Source: Plasmodium brasilianum (Eukaryota > Apicomplexa > Aconoidasida > Haemosporida > Plasmodiidae). From it: a DNA stretch of 64,000 bases. Below, piece by piece: positions 48,940-64,000 of the stretch. Each line of letters starts with the position of its first letter. Positions within the stretch are counted from its first letter, which is position 1. The notes under the pieces were generated by a model that had not been told where the DNA came from, did not search any database, and worked only from the letters and a program-made list of their open reading frames with translations. A program made the position numbers and the translations under genes. The DNA is taken from positions 924,130 to 988,129 of the forward strand of contig NC_090122.1 in NCBI RefSeq assembly GCF_023973825.1, read 5' to 3'.

Positions 48940-50834
48940 TGAATAATGTGCGAATGTGGTAAAATGGCTAGTCAAAAAAAAAAAAAAAAAAAGACAAAAA
49001 AGACAGAAAATAAGGGAAAAGAATAAAAAATGAATATACAAGTGGAGGAAAGAAATAACAATAACATGAAGCTGAATTAGTGAGGAATGTCAAATCTTTA
49101 ATGTTCATTATTACATAATTCTCTAAGTGCTGTTTTTGCCAAATGTGAATTTTTTTTTTTTTTTTAAATGCATTTAAAATATCACGCTCATAAGGTTTTG
49201 TATATGTATGCAAAGTCTTTTATTTTTTGGTTTTTACCATAGCGGAGCGTTAATGGGGAGGAGGAATCGCATAATAGTAGTACAGAAAAAGATAGCAACA
49301 ATACACTATTTTTTTAAGGTATTTGTGTGTACATATATACACGTATATACATGTACACGCATATACATACACACATACATATGAATCATTTTGAAATAAG
49401 CTGCTTTAACTTTTTTTGTGTATTGTATGAAGAATACGAAGAATTTGAATATTTACGAACAAGAAGAAAAAATGTATAAGATACATTGTGTTATCATGTA
49501 TAAATATATGTGTTTAGTATTTATATGTATATGTATTTATATGTATATGTATTTATATGTATTTATATGTATTTATATGTATTTATATGTATATGCATAT
49601 ATATTTATGTACATACGTCATTATATGAATAATTTGAAAAAAAAAAAAAGTGCATACTTATGAAACAATACTCTTTTAATTTTTCCTTTTTTAAAGACGT
49701 CAAATATTTATTCTCGCATAGGCTTATTTGAGAAGCACATATATTTCAGTTCTTGATTTCTTTTCCTAAATATGTAGTACGTCGTGTGCATCCTTATGCG
49801 TCTGTATATGTACATATATATATGTATATAGAAAACTAATTTATGAGGAAAAATTTAACAACGGAACATCATCATATTTGTATTAATAAAATTTTGTTCC
49901 TTTAAATAATAAAGTTGATATTTAAAAAATTGTTATGTTTCCTTATACTAAATGTGAAAATTTATGTATTAATATAATGCAAAAATCATATTTATAAAAA
50001 AAAAAAATTAATTTAATTTAAAAAAAAAAAAAAGTGAGGAAATGTAACATAAATTGATAAATTATGTAGAACTTTGTTTTTCCTATTTTTCCAATTATCA
50101 CATATGTGTATGCTAGTGTATGTATATGTAAGTTCATATGTATGTTTATATGTATAAGTGTATATATGCACGTACGTACGTACGTACGTCTGTACATATA
50201 TGAGCAATGCATAATAATTAAAAAATTTGTTGGCTAATATAAAAGAATAAACCTAAAATTATGATTAATTCAGCAACACAATTTATAGTATAGGAAACTG
50301 AGGTACTATAACAAATTAAAGAAAAAAAGGGGAATAATGTAGTAAAAGTAAAGGTGGAAATAATATGTATTCATTCATTTCTAAAAATTAAAATAATTTA
50401 TATAATGGAAAAGGGGGACAAATACAAAAGAAAGGGGGAAAAAGGAAAAAAATAAAATAAATTACACAAAACAGGGAAACATACATATATATACATATGG
50501 CATGTACACGTATTTCTCAGAAATAAACATACAGTGGTACAATAAGCTCACAAAATAAATGTGTTATTATGAAAAAAAAAAAAAAAAAAAAAAAATTTTT
50601 ACATGTAAATCAATGTAAAATAATGTTAACCCATGGGTGGAGGATCATTTTGGTAATTCCTGTAGACATATACAACTCGTTCTTCATTTTGGTACAACGC
50701 ACAAATTGCATAAAATGGCATACATTTTATACACTTGTAGTATATAAGTATACACATATGGTACATATATGTACACGTGTATATATACGTATACATTTAC
50801 GTACAGCGAGCATTGCGAGCACGTGAACTAACCT
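48940..50834. other. Intergenic region between convergent genes
   Basis: 1.9 kb of 3' flank of eRF3 (+) and of the repeat/glycosyltransferase-like gene (-). It has A/T homopolymers, a tatgta-type repeat (about 49500-49610) and a gtac tetranucleotide run (about 50171-50190). A coding-like patch at 49243-49317 (+), after a plausible splice acceptor, is listed as a finding. No gene is firmly supported. Confidence 0.7.
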
Positions 50835-55694
<4,860 letters not shown>

Positions 55695-56709
55695 TTGTAT
55701 GAAAAAATTAAGTAAATTTATGGAAATATAATAGCATAAAAATTAAGTCATGGAAAAAAATTATTTTAAAAAACAGAAAATTGTTGTCAGTTGCTTGAAA
55801 AAAAAAAAGTCTGTACTTGTTTAATGAAAAAAAAAAAAAAAAAAAAAAAAAGGTTTATAAGTATATATTATTTATATTTCATTTTTTTAAACTTTCACAA
55901 TGAACAAAAAAAAAAAAAAATTGAAAAAGAAATAGAAATACAAATAGCAATAGAAATGCAAAATATTATTATATATAATACGGGGAAATAAATTCATAAA
56001 AGTGTAAAAAATTAAACTTTATTTTTTTTTAATATTCTTACATATATGTGCATATATTAGCAATAATACATAAAATATAAGCGTAAAGGTGTATAAATAC
56101 ACAAATGCTTATAATTATGTGCGTATACACATTTGTATATAATTATGTGCGTATACACATTTGTATATAATTATGTGCATATACACATTTGCATATAATT
56201 ATGTATAAGCAAAATAATATACATATATCTATATATAATATTTTTAATAATATGTGAATATATAACATAATTCATCTTAATAAAAATAAATTATCAAGTC
56301 TGCTTAGTTACAAGCTCCAAATTTTCACTTGCTGTTTTTTTTATTTTTTTAACAATTAAATATTTCCAGTGCAACTCAAAATTAAAAAATAAGCTAAAAC
56401 TTTCAAAATGCAATTAATATCAACTAAATATAATTTTTTCCAGCTAAGTTCGCTTAGCTATTACCAAATTTAAATCAGCATAAGTAAACGTATTCATACG
56501 CACATTTGTAAATAAATAAATAAATATATATATATATATATGCATACATACATTTATACAAATTTATACAAAATTGTACATATTTATACGTATGTATATA
56601 TATATATATATAAACAGGAACACAAGAAATATTGAACAAAATGACGAAGAAATAGCTTTCTATCAATTACTATATCTCGTTTTCTCCAAATGATACATAT
56701 TTACATGTA

Positions 56710-56745
<36 letters not shown>

Positions 56746-57202
56746 CAAATATTGATATATTTATATATATATTGACAAATATACGTATATACTTTAATTA
56801 GAATAGCTAAATGTTTATAATGTGTTGAATTATTTCATGTTAATAAAAAAAAAGATCACATATGTAAAGAATACACATAAAAATATGACAAGTTCATGTA
56901 AATTTTAATATACAGTATGAAAAAGATGAATTTTTTTCATATTTATATGACATCAGTGTAATAATAATTGTGTGTTACAAAACTTTCTCTATAATTTTGT
57001 TCATTTTTTTTAATAAGCACTTTTTTATAAAAAGAAGAGAATTAAAATAAATAAAAAAAATATTACAGGTGGTTCATATTATTATTATTATGATAAATAT
57101 CTAGAACACTATATGGTTCTTGTATACATAATTACATATATGTAATCGTTTATATATTTTTATACATTAATATATAATTAAAAAGCGCAAAATATTCCTG
57201 TC
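55695..57202. other. Divergent intergenic region
   Basis: 1.5 kb between the start of the minus-strand membrane protein gene and the next plus-strand gene. It has several A-runs, repeated tatgtgcatatacacat-like units at about 56100-56210, and TA dinucleotide runs at 56525-56545, 56600-56615 and 56710-56745. No gene is seen. Confidence 0.75.
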
Positions 57203-57727
57203 ATGAAATATTTAAAAAAAAGAAAGGCTGAAGTTTTTCGTTCATTTGTAAATATGAGAAATTATAAAAATTTAAGAAGTATACATTATGAATTAAGGAA
57301 AAATCCTTTTTTTTACAATTGTAAAAATGGTATAAATACATTTAATCAAATGGGTAAATTGAAAAAAAAAAAAAAAAAAAAATGTATCTATTCAAAATTA
57401 ATTATATATTATGGTGAACATTTCAGGTGAATACACATATAATATATATATATATATTTATAAGAATGCATTACACGAACAGGTGCATAATTAAACTTGT
57501 ACAATAGGATATGAGTGTATATTTTTTTATCTCAAAAACACTTCATTTAATATAGGATTAATTAAAAAAAAAAAAAAGTTAAAAAAGAGTATAGAACGAA
57601 AAAGTGCTTTTTTTCTTTTTTTTATGTATGATTTCCTTTTTTAAGCAACGCAATTAAATTAAGTGGGGTGAAGTATAAGAATTACGGTTTTGTAGATTCA
57701 CATATATATATATATATATATATATAA
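57203..57727 (+). CDS. Small spliced gene, unknown function (about 101 residues)
   Basis: Exon 1 57203-57426 ends at a strong donor (ag|gtgaat). Exon 2 57646-57727 follows an acceptor (ccttttttaag). The junction codon is AGC, and exon 2 reads NAIKLSGVKYKNYGFVDSH before an Ile/Tyr run made by a TA repeat and a stop. The product is very basic; it starts MKYLKKRKAEVFRSFVNMRN and contains a poly-Lys run coded by a 19-A to 20-A tract that could hide a miscount. The less biased codons of both exons and the phase match support a real gene. I recognise no family; a mitochondrial ribosome or assembly protein is possible given the basic character and the neighbours, but this is a guess. Confidence 0.42.
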
Positions 57728-57890
57728 CGTACATTTTTGGAAAAGAAATAATGTGTAAGCATTATGTGCCCATAGAAACCGCATTATTTCTGTAAATTAG
57801 CTTTTTATGGATAACTCATGCAGAGCATTTATGTAAAATATACTATGAGAATTCTTTTATAATTAAAAAGAATATAATATTTTGAAGAAT

Positions 57891-60546
57891 ATGTTTTTTA
57901 CAAATGTAAGATTTATAAGCAAATTAATGAAAATCAAAATTTCCAAAAGGAAGAGTTGGATAAAAAGAAAAAAAAAATGGATGTTACCTAAAATTGAAAA
58001 ATCGTATTTAAAGCAGGAGCAGGATTTTACCGTTCCTCATAAAACCATACCACTCAATGAAAATAAAAAATACGAAGCAAATAGGAACAATAATAACAGC
58101 AATTATAGTAATGATGGCAAATATAGTAAAGATAGCTATAATAACGAAAATACGAAAAATATAGACTCGGAAGAAACAGGCTATAATCGAATGTTAGAAG
58201 AACTTAAAGGAAAGGGGAAAAAGAACTTGAAACCACACGAATACAAGAAATTACTTAAAAAGAAGGAGCATATTCCAAAAAATGATGACAAAATAAGTTT
58301 GAGACATTTATTGCAAAAAGGGAGAAAAAATGTGAATTTAGATATTCGAGATTTTAAGGAAGAAGAGAAAGAAAAAAAAAAAAAGAACTGAACACTTTTT
58401 GGTATATGCCAAATCCTTTTGAAAAAAAAGGGGTATATGGAATGAAGGAAAATTCTTTTTATAAATCTTTTATAAGAGATAGAGAAAGACAGTTAGATAA
58501 TGTGGATGTGAAAAAATTAAATGAAAATGAACGAAAATTATTAAATGATATAAATAAAAAGAAAAATAGTAATTACAATAATAATAATAGAGTGAATGAA
58601 GAATTATTAGATAAAAGCGTTTCGTTAGAAGAAACAGAGGAAAAGGAAAAAAAAATTCGAATTAGTCCCAGAAAATATTGGTTTCACAAAGACTATTTCT
58701 CTCCTGATATATCAACATTAAATACAGTAAGGGCCAGAGAATTGCGATTTTTAATGATGAATGAAGCAAAATTAGTTAGAAAGGGGAAAACTGTAGATTT
58801 GGAATTATGGTTAGCTTTCATGAACAGAGTCATAACTTTGTCTACAAAAGTACATGTACGAAGTCTTTTAAGATATTTACAAACTATTGCATCTGTTAAA
58901 GTTACTAATAAAAAAATGATAAATGATATATTGTGTGAGATTTTTAATAGAGAAAATAATATGAAGCCAAAGCATTATGTATATCTTTTTCAAAGTTGTT
59001 CAAGATTAAAATGGAATGATTTTAAATTAATATATGCATTAAAAAATATGACCTTATGTTGGTCTATTCTGAGAAATAATTTTTTGATAAAATCTGCTAA
59101 TTCTATTTCTAAATTAGATTTAGCAAATATTGTATATAGTAAGGCTTTACAAATAACATTACAGGAAAGATTAGGTAATTTCACAGGGAAAGAATTAAGA
59201 GCAATTAAGGCTATAACTTTTCTCGAATTTTTTAATGAAGAAATGATCATAAAATTTATATCATTAGCTACATTTTACAAAGAATATTTCAATTATTACA
59301 CAAGACATTTGCAAATACTGTACTTATATATTATGTTGTTTCACACATCCATATATAACAAGCTCACTGAGGAGCAAAGGGAATTTCTACAACGCTATTC
59401 AAGGGAAAGCAATTTAAAAAAAATTAACAAAATAAACCATAAAAATTATTTGAACAGTTTGAGGAGAAAGGAAAGAACGGTTAGAGGGTGTTTACGCAGT
59501 GATGATAACGACTGTTCAGGTAGCCACTATCCATGTAGCGACTATTCAAGCACCGACGATGAGGGATGTTCAGATAGCGATTATGAGGGATGCTCAGATA
59601 GCGACGATGCGGGATGCTCAGATAGCAACGATGAGGGATATTCAGATGGAAACTCTTCAAGTAATGACAAGGATATTTACTCAGGAAACGTTGGAGATGA
59701 TGATGATGAAATTGTTGAAGATGGAGTGAAGTTTTACAATAAACCAAATATAATGAATAACACTAGTAGAAACTTGAAAGAAAAAGTCCAGATCGATGGA
59801 AAAAATAGTGAACATATTAAATTAGGAGATAAAATATGTGGTGGGTATACAAGTATGCTACATAAAGAGGTAAGTGATCTATTAACGATATTAAAAATAG
59901 AACACCTAAATTCAGTTAAATGTGGACCTTTTATGGTTGATATTTATCACCCTGAATCAAATTATATTATTGAATTAAATGCACATTTTCAGTATTATTT
60001 AAATTCAGAAAATTTAACGGCTTTATCAAAATGGAGACATAAATTTTTGTTTCAGATGGGGTATAAAGTAATTCATATTCCATATCGTACATGGAATAAT
60101 ATACCTAATGATAATCAAAAAATTGATTATATATGCAGCGTTTTACCAAATATTGTATTAGCGAGTTCACCTGTTTATTCACACATGGGTAATTTTTAAA
60201 ATTATAGATGTTCCATACATTTACGTTATTACGTGTGTGTTCATGTACAAATGGAGGTATTTTATACTTTATATTTTTCGTTAACGTTTGTGTTAGTTAA
60301 TTTTACGCATTTTTTCGGTATTTCGTGTATTCACTTTTTAAGAATTTCATTTGTTCATTTTTTAAGCAATTCATTTGTTCTTTTTTAAAGTATTTTATAT
60401 ATCATTTTTATGAATTGCTCATTATGTAGAGCGCTTCATATTTTTTTCCATTATTTTCAAAAATTTTTAGTATAAATAGGTGAAATAAACCTTAAATATT
60501 TTGCATTTCAGATGGTTATAATCAACGCGCATCCGCGTGGTATAAT

Positions 60547-60576
<30 letters not shown>
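57891..60576 (+). CDS. RAP-domain protein, probable mitochondrial RNA-binding protein (poly-A frame slip)
   Basis: First ATG at 57891; the upstream TTG at 57882 is not a start. The N-terminus (MFFTNVRFISKLMKIKISKR) is basic and hydrophobic, as in mitochondrial transit peptides. The frame slips by -1 in a 13-A run at 58372-58384, after which the protein continues KELNTFWYMPNPFEKKG. Residues coded at 58660-59450 are helical, FAST-kinase/octotricopeptide-like in feel. An acidic Ser/Asp/Cys repeat follows at 59500-59650. The C-terminal RAP domain (about 59935-60150) has VDIYHPESNYIIELNAHFQY and FQMGYKVIHIPYRTW. RAP proteins are expanded in apicomplexa and act on organellar, often ribosomal, RNA. 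The ORF stops at 60199, but a donor at 60189 and an acceptor ending 60511 add DGYNQRASAWYN plus a lysine run, with stop at 60574-60576; I prefer that model. Confidence 0.8.
58372..58384 (+). other. Frame slip in the RAP gene at a 13-A run
   Basis: The upstream frame stops at 58389-58391. The -1 frame is open from before the A-run through to the RAP domain. One extra A would join the two into one protein, the same correction as needed twice in dynein. Confidence 0.75.
59560..59648 (+). repeat. 27-bp repeat coding (D/Y)(E/A)GCSDS(D/N)(Y/D)
   Basis: Three to four units of a 27-base repeat (gatgagggatgttcagatag then cgattat) encode an acidic Cys/Ser/Asp nonapeptide. It lies in the linker before the RAP domain. 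Confidence 0.8.
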
Positions 60577-60577
<1 letters not shown>

Positions 60578-61303
60578 ACATACAATACAAAACAAAACGT
60601 GTGATAATTATAATCGCTTCAACTGTTGTACTTCTTAACTGTGCAACTGCAAAACATATTCAAGAAGAAATTGCAGTTTTTCCATGATACATAAAAATAT
60701 TAAACCAGTTCAACAAAAAATGCAGCGCATTCGTAAGTACAAATTGTACACATAAGAGAAGTACAATGGCAGTGATAAAAATGCCTACATAATAAGCTTG
60801 ACGGATCATGAAAAGGAGAAAATAATGCACATTTACTTTTTGAAATGTTAATGAAAAGAAAAAAAATGGTATTTCATAAAAGCCAGTTTCTTTAAAAAGA
60901 TTAAGCACAAAGTAAATAAGAAGAAATATTATTCTACATATGAAAAAAAAAAAAAAAAAAAAAAGCAGTTTTTAAAATTGCAGAATGAAATTAGGGGTTA
61001 TTAAATGTTTATATTTGCATATATATATATATATATATAAAGCAAATGGCCCAATTTGTATTTATGCGAATAAATTACTTTACCTAGGTAGCTATTTTAA
61101 CAATAAAAAAAAAAACAAAAAAATTGTATAATGTATTAAATAACCTGACTTAGGAAAATCAGCTGTTTATTATGTAAAATAATGTACAAAAAAAAAAAAA
61201 AAAAAAAGTAATAACTTCGATAAATGTTAATAAAAAAAAAAATGATAAAGTATTAACTTCGATAAATGTTAATAAAAAGAAAAAAAAATGAAAAAGCATA
61301 GAG
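60577..61303. other. Short intergenic region with a micro-ORF
   Basis: Between the RAP gene and mL54. Apart from the minus-strand micro-ORF (60660-60809) it is AT-rich with A-runs at 60943-60964, 61189-61207 and near 61235, and a direct repeat (gtattaacttcgataaatgt, imperfect, at about 61210 and 61249) just before the mL54 start. Confidence 0.7.
60660..60809 (-). CDS. Possible micro-protein with one membrane segment
   Basis: ATG at 60809, 49 residues, starting MIRQAYYVGIFITAIVLLLC and ending YHGKTAISS. One clear transmembrane helix (residues about 7-30) and a second hydrophobic patch. Codons such as atc cgt, gcc, gcg ctg are unusual for Plasmodium intergenic DNA, which favours coding. The frame stays open upstream to 60908, so a further 5' exon is possible. 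Small one-helix proteins of this type are common in mitochondrial complexes, but I cannot assign it. Confidence 0.33.
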   Translation of the reverse strand: MIRQAYYVGIFITAIVLLLCVQFVLTNALHFLLNWFNIFMYHGKTAISS

Positions 61304-62090
61304 ATGTTGCAATTATACAAAAATTTTATTTTACACATAAATAGAAGATCCGTATTTCCTATATGTATAAGAAATGTTTTTTTAAGTAATTACTCATTGG
61401 CCCCAAAGGTAAAGTCTGGTAAAAAGGGGCAAGATAAAAAAGATTCTGGTAGTAATAAAACGGAAAGTAGTGAAAAGGTTCACGTTTTTAATATATATAA
61501 CTCTGTTGACAAAGATCATGAAATTTTACCTGACCATGCATATCCGAAGTGGTTGTGGAAATTAGAAAAACCATTGAAGACTTATGGTGAATTAGCCCTA
61601 ATGTTTTTATACGGAAAGGTGAAATTAAAAACAGTATAATTTTTAATTAAAAAATTATGAGGAATTTTATAGTATTATTTAATAAACTGTAGAATTGTGT
61701 TGCTCACTTATGTAGTTCTATAAATACAGAGTTGCACGTATATGAGCGCATATATACGCACATGCGTGCGTAAATTTCCATGTGTATATCGATCTCTATC
61801 TTTCTCTCTCTCTCTCTTTATCTCTCTCTCTATCTCTCTATCTATCTATATATATATATATGTGCAGTTTTATGAAGCATATCAGGAAGATTTTCAGGAT
61901 AACAGTACTTAATTTTTTTCTTTTTTTAAATAAAATATTTTAATTCCTTTTTTAGGATGTTGAAAATTCCACAGCACAAGATTATTATCGCTTTCGTAGG
62001 TTGCATAATAAAAATTTAATTAAATTAAATAATTTAAGATTGAAAAAATCAAAACGATCAACAGTTAAACCTATCTTTTGGGACCTCTAG
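61304..62090 (+). CDS. mL54: Mitochondrial ribosomal protein mL54
   Basis: Exons 61304-61618 and 61956-62090 (phase 0; donor aag|gtgaaa, acceptor ttcctttttttag) give 149 residues. The N-terminus (MLQLYKNFILHINRRSVFPI) looks like a mitochondrial targeting peptide. The family core is present: EILPDHAYPKWLWKLEKP in exon 1 and YYRFRRLHNKNLIKLNNLRLK in exon 2, which match the YP-x-WLW and the basic C-terminal helix of mL54 (MRP-L37/L54 family). It is a component of the large subunit of the mitochondrial ribosome. Unspliced, the ORF would end after six extra residues and lose the second half of the domain. Confidence 0.85.
61801..61860. repeat. TC/TCTA microsatellite in the mL54 intron
   Basis: A run of tctctc, tctatc and finally tatata units about 60 bases long. 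Simple sequence; no function implied. Confidence 0.85.
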
Positions 62091-63347
62091 ATCGAAGGAG
62101 GAAAAAATACAACCTAGATGGGTACATTTATATGTATGAATATATATGAGTATGTTTGCATATATATATATGCATGAATATATAGGAGTATGTATATGTA
62201 TCATATATATTTTTATGTACATATATGAGTATGTATGTATACATATATTTATATGTACTGTGTGTTAAAATGCATTAATTCAACTTACTCTATTACCCCG
62301 TTTTTTAAACTAGTGTAAAAAAGAAAAAGTATTCCCACAAAACATTGCTCAATTTTTACCCTATTATTTTATCATCAATTTTGTTCTCTTTTTTCTCTTT
62401 TAAAACGTACAGATATTTGTTTTTTTATAAATATGTGAACAAGAGCATGCCCCCCAAAAAATATATGTAAAGAAGAATTGTTCAAAGAGTATTTCTTCGA
62501 CGTACATTTTTTTTTTTTTTTTTTGTTAACCATTGCTTTATTTTTTACTATATAATTTTTTTTTTATATATATTGTTATTGTCGATTAAAAAAAAAAATA
62601 AAAAAAAGTTCTTATGCATGTTTACTGACAATAATAAAATCAAATTAAACTTGTTTTAAGCGTAACTTTAACATTGCATATTTGAGAAAAATCCTCATAC
62701 GTATAAATATAAATACGTATGAATGTAAGCGTGCATATATGTATGTATGTGTTCATGCGTGTATGTGTTCATGTATGTATGCATATATTCACGTATGTAT
62801 GTATATATTCACGTATGTATGCATTTATACATACGCATTCGTATACACATATACACATACGTACGCATATGTTCTCTCGTAACAAGTAATATGATTGTTA
62901 CACAGAAAAAAATAATAATCCTTAAAAAGAGTAAAAATGAAAAAACATAAAATTCAGTGAAAGAAAATAAACATAAAATTCTCCAAAGTTATTTTATGTT
63001 AGCTTGCATGAAGGAGTTTTTTTTTTTTTTTTTTTTTTTATAGCAAAATTTCCTGCATTTTTTTGTGTGGATATAAACTAAAGGATTCATTTCAATTTTT
63101 TTCTTTTTTTCTTATTTTTATGTGTTTACATATTTTGTTCGACCTGCAGCTCCGTTTGCATAAAGTTTTGTGTGTAAGTGTGTATATATATAAAATAGGA
63201 ATGTGTACCATAGAAAGCGGAGTAATAGAAAATAATATACAAGAAAGCGAAAGAAACGGAAAACACGAAAGAAGCGGGAAAATCCTTCTTTCCCCCGTAT
63301 ATTGTTCATAACACTGAAAATTGCCCACGCGCGTACATGTCCACACA

Positions 63348-63396
<49 letters not shown>

Positions 63397-63556
63397 GTAT
63401 GTATGTATACATGCACGCGTGCATATTTTTAAGATATATTCTTAATCACGTAGTGGGGGTGTTTACACAGTAGAAACACAATACATAATGTTTAGAGTTC
63501 TGTGGAACGAATTAGCAAAAAAAAAAAAAAAATGATAAGGCAAAGGCTTCTCAGAA
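62091..63556 (+). other. Intergenic region upstream of SMC5
   Basis: 1.47 kb with tatgta-type repeats (62120-62260, 62700-62860), T-runs (62507-62524, 63018-63039) and a TA run of 43 bases (63350-63392). A 36-codon upstream ORF starts at 63201, about 250 bases before the SMC5 start, and has fairly unbiased codons; it may be a uORF in the SMC5 leader. No other gene is seen. Confidence 0.72.
63350..63392. repeat. TA dinucleotide microsatellite
   Basis: Pure alternating AT run of about 43 bases, 165 bases upstream of the SMC5 start codon. Confidence 0.9.
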
Positions 63557-64000
63557 ATGGCATTTTCTAATAAGAGGAAATTAGTTAAACCAGAAAAAGT
63601 TTCGAATAAGAAGAAAAGCAATACATCTAATAAAAATAGGGATAATTTTAATGTAAAGACAGAAATAAATCATGTGAACAGTGATATTATATCAATCGAT
63701 GATGAGAAGGGTTATGATAAATGTAGTAATGCTAATGATAGTAACATGAATGATAGAAGGAGAACTGGCAGAAATGCAAGGTCTACCCAGATGAACAGGA
63801 ATTATTTAGATGATAGCACTGAATGTTTTAAAAATTTAAAGAAAGGAGCAGTTATTGAAATAACTGTATACAACTGGATGGTGTTTAGTGGACCAATAAA
63901 GTTAAAAGCACAAGAAGGAATAAATTTAATTGCTGCAGCAAATGCTAGTGGTAAATCTTCCATCGTATGTGCGTTAGTGTTCGGGTTAGGATATAACTCT
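63557..64000 (+). CDS. SMC5: SMC5, structural maintenance of chromosomes protein (3' partial)
   Basis: Starts ATGGCATTT at 63557 and runs off the window after 148 codons. About 100 residues of basic, low-complexity N-terminus precede the SMC head: KKGAVIEITVYNWMVFSGPI, then GINLIAAANASGKSSIVCAL and VFGLGYN. The G-(A/S)-I-V-x-I start, the N-x-V/M-F/T pattern and the VCA(I/L)-x-x-GLG after the P-loop are those of SMC5, partner of SMC6 in a DNA repair and chromosome segregation complex. The Walker A reads AANASGKS where SMC5 normally has GPNGTGKS: both glycines before SGK/TGK are Ala. Assignment to SMC5 is good; to the exact paralogue it rests on this segment only. Confidence 0.82.
   Translation, partial: MAFSNKRKLVKPEKVSNKKKSNTSNKNRDNFNVKTEINHVNSDIISIDDEKGYDKCSNANDSNMNDRRRTGRNARSTQMNRNYLDDSTECFKNLKKGAVIEITVYNWMVFSGPIKLKAQEGINLIAAANASGKSSIVCALVFGLGYNS

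Overview
The window is nuclear DNA of a malaria parasite (Plasmodium). The evidence is strong A+T bias, very long single-exon genes full of Asn/Lys/Asp low-complexity inserts, short AT-rich introns with GT/AG borders, long homopolymers, and the gene content itself, which includes CDPK7 (an apicomplexan calcium-dependent kinase carrying a PH domain). From memory, the order dynein heavy chain - nuclear SANT protein - CDPK7 - eRF3-like GTPase matches a conserved block of P. falciparum chromosome 11. I cannot verify that here, nor fix the species; base composition suggests a moderately AT-rich lineage rather than P. vivax-like DNA.

Layout. 1-16249 (+): 3' part of a flagellar outer-arm type dynein heavy chain with Kelch/IPT N-terminal domains. 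It is broken twice by single-base frame slips in poly-A runs and has a small last exon. 17462-24232 (-): a 2256-residue nuclear protein with two SANT domains that resembles the NCoR/SMRT/Snt1 corepressor family. 24233-29505: an unusually long (5.3 kb) divergent intergenic region ending in a 49-T tract. 29506-35815 (+): CDPK7, two exons. 38124-41306 (+): F-box-like/leucine-rich repeat protein, four exons. 42530-44500 (+): tail-anchored RING-LON E3 ligase. 44501-47157: intergenic with a GC-elevated island and a possible spliced mini-gene. 47158-48939 (+): eRF3 translation termination GTPase with a PAM2-like motif, two exons. 50835-55694 (-): secretory membrane protein with a poly-Asn tract, about nineteen 81-bp repeats and a GT-B glycosyltransferase-like domain. 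57203-57727 (+): probable small spliced gene of unknown function. 57891-60576 (+): RAP-domain organellar RNA-binding protein with a poly-A frame slip and a probable extra 3' exon. 60660-60809 (-): possible micro-protein with one membrane segment. 61304-62090 (+): mitochondrial ribosomal protein mL54, two exons. 63557-64000 (+): start of SMC5, running off the window.

There is no operon logic, as expected for Plasmodium; each gene has its own long AT-rich flanks. Two functional themes are visible: mitochondrial gene expression (RAP protein, mL54) and the sexual-stage/motility and signalling machinery (axonemal dynein, CDPK7). No tRNA, rRNA, CRISPR array or mobile element was recognised. The most useful observations are: three same-direction frame slips in long coding A-runs; the NCoR-like corepressor; the degenerate P-loop of SMC5; the repeat-bearing glycosyltransferase-like surface or secretory protein; and several small unannotated-looking exons whose splice phases agree.
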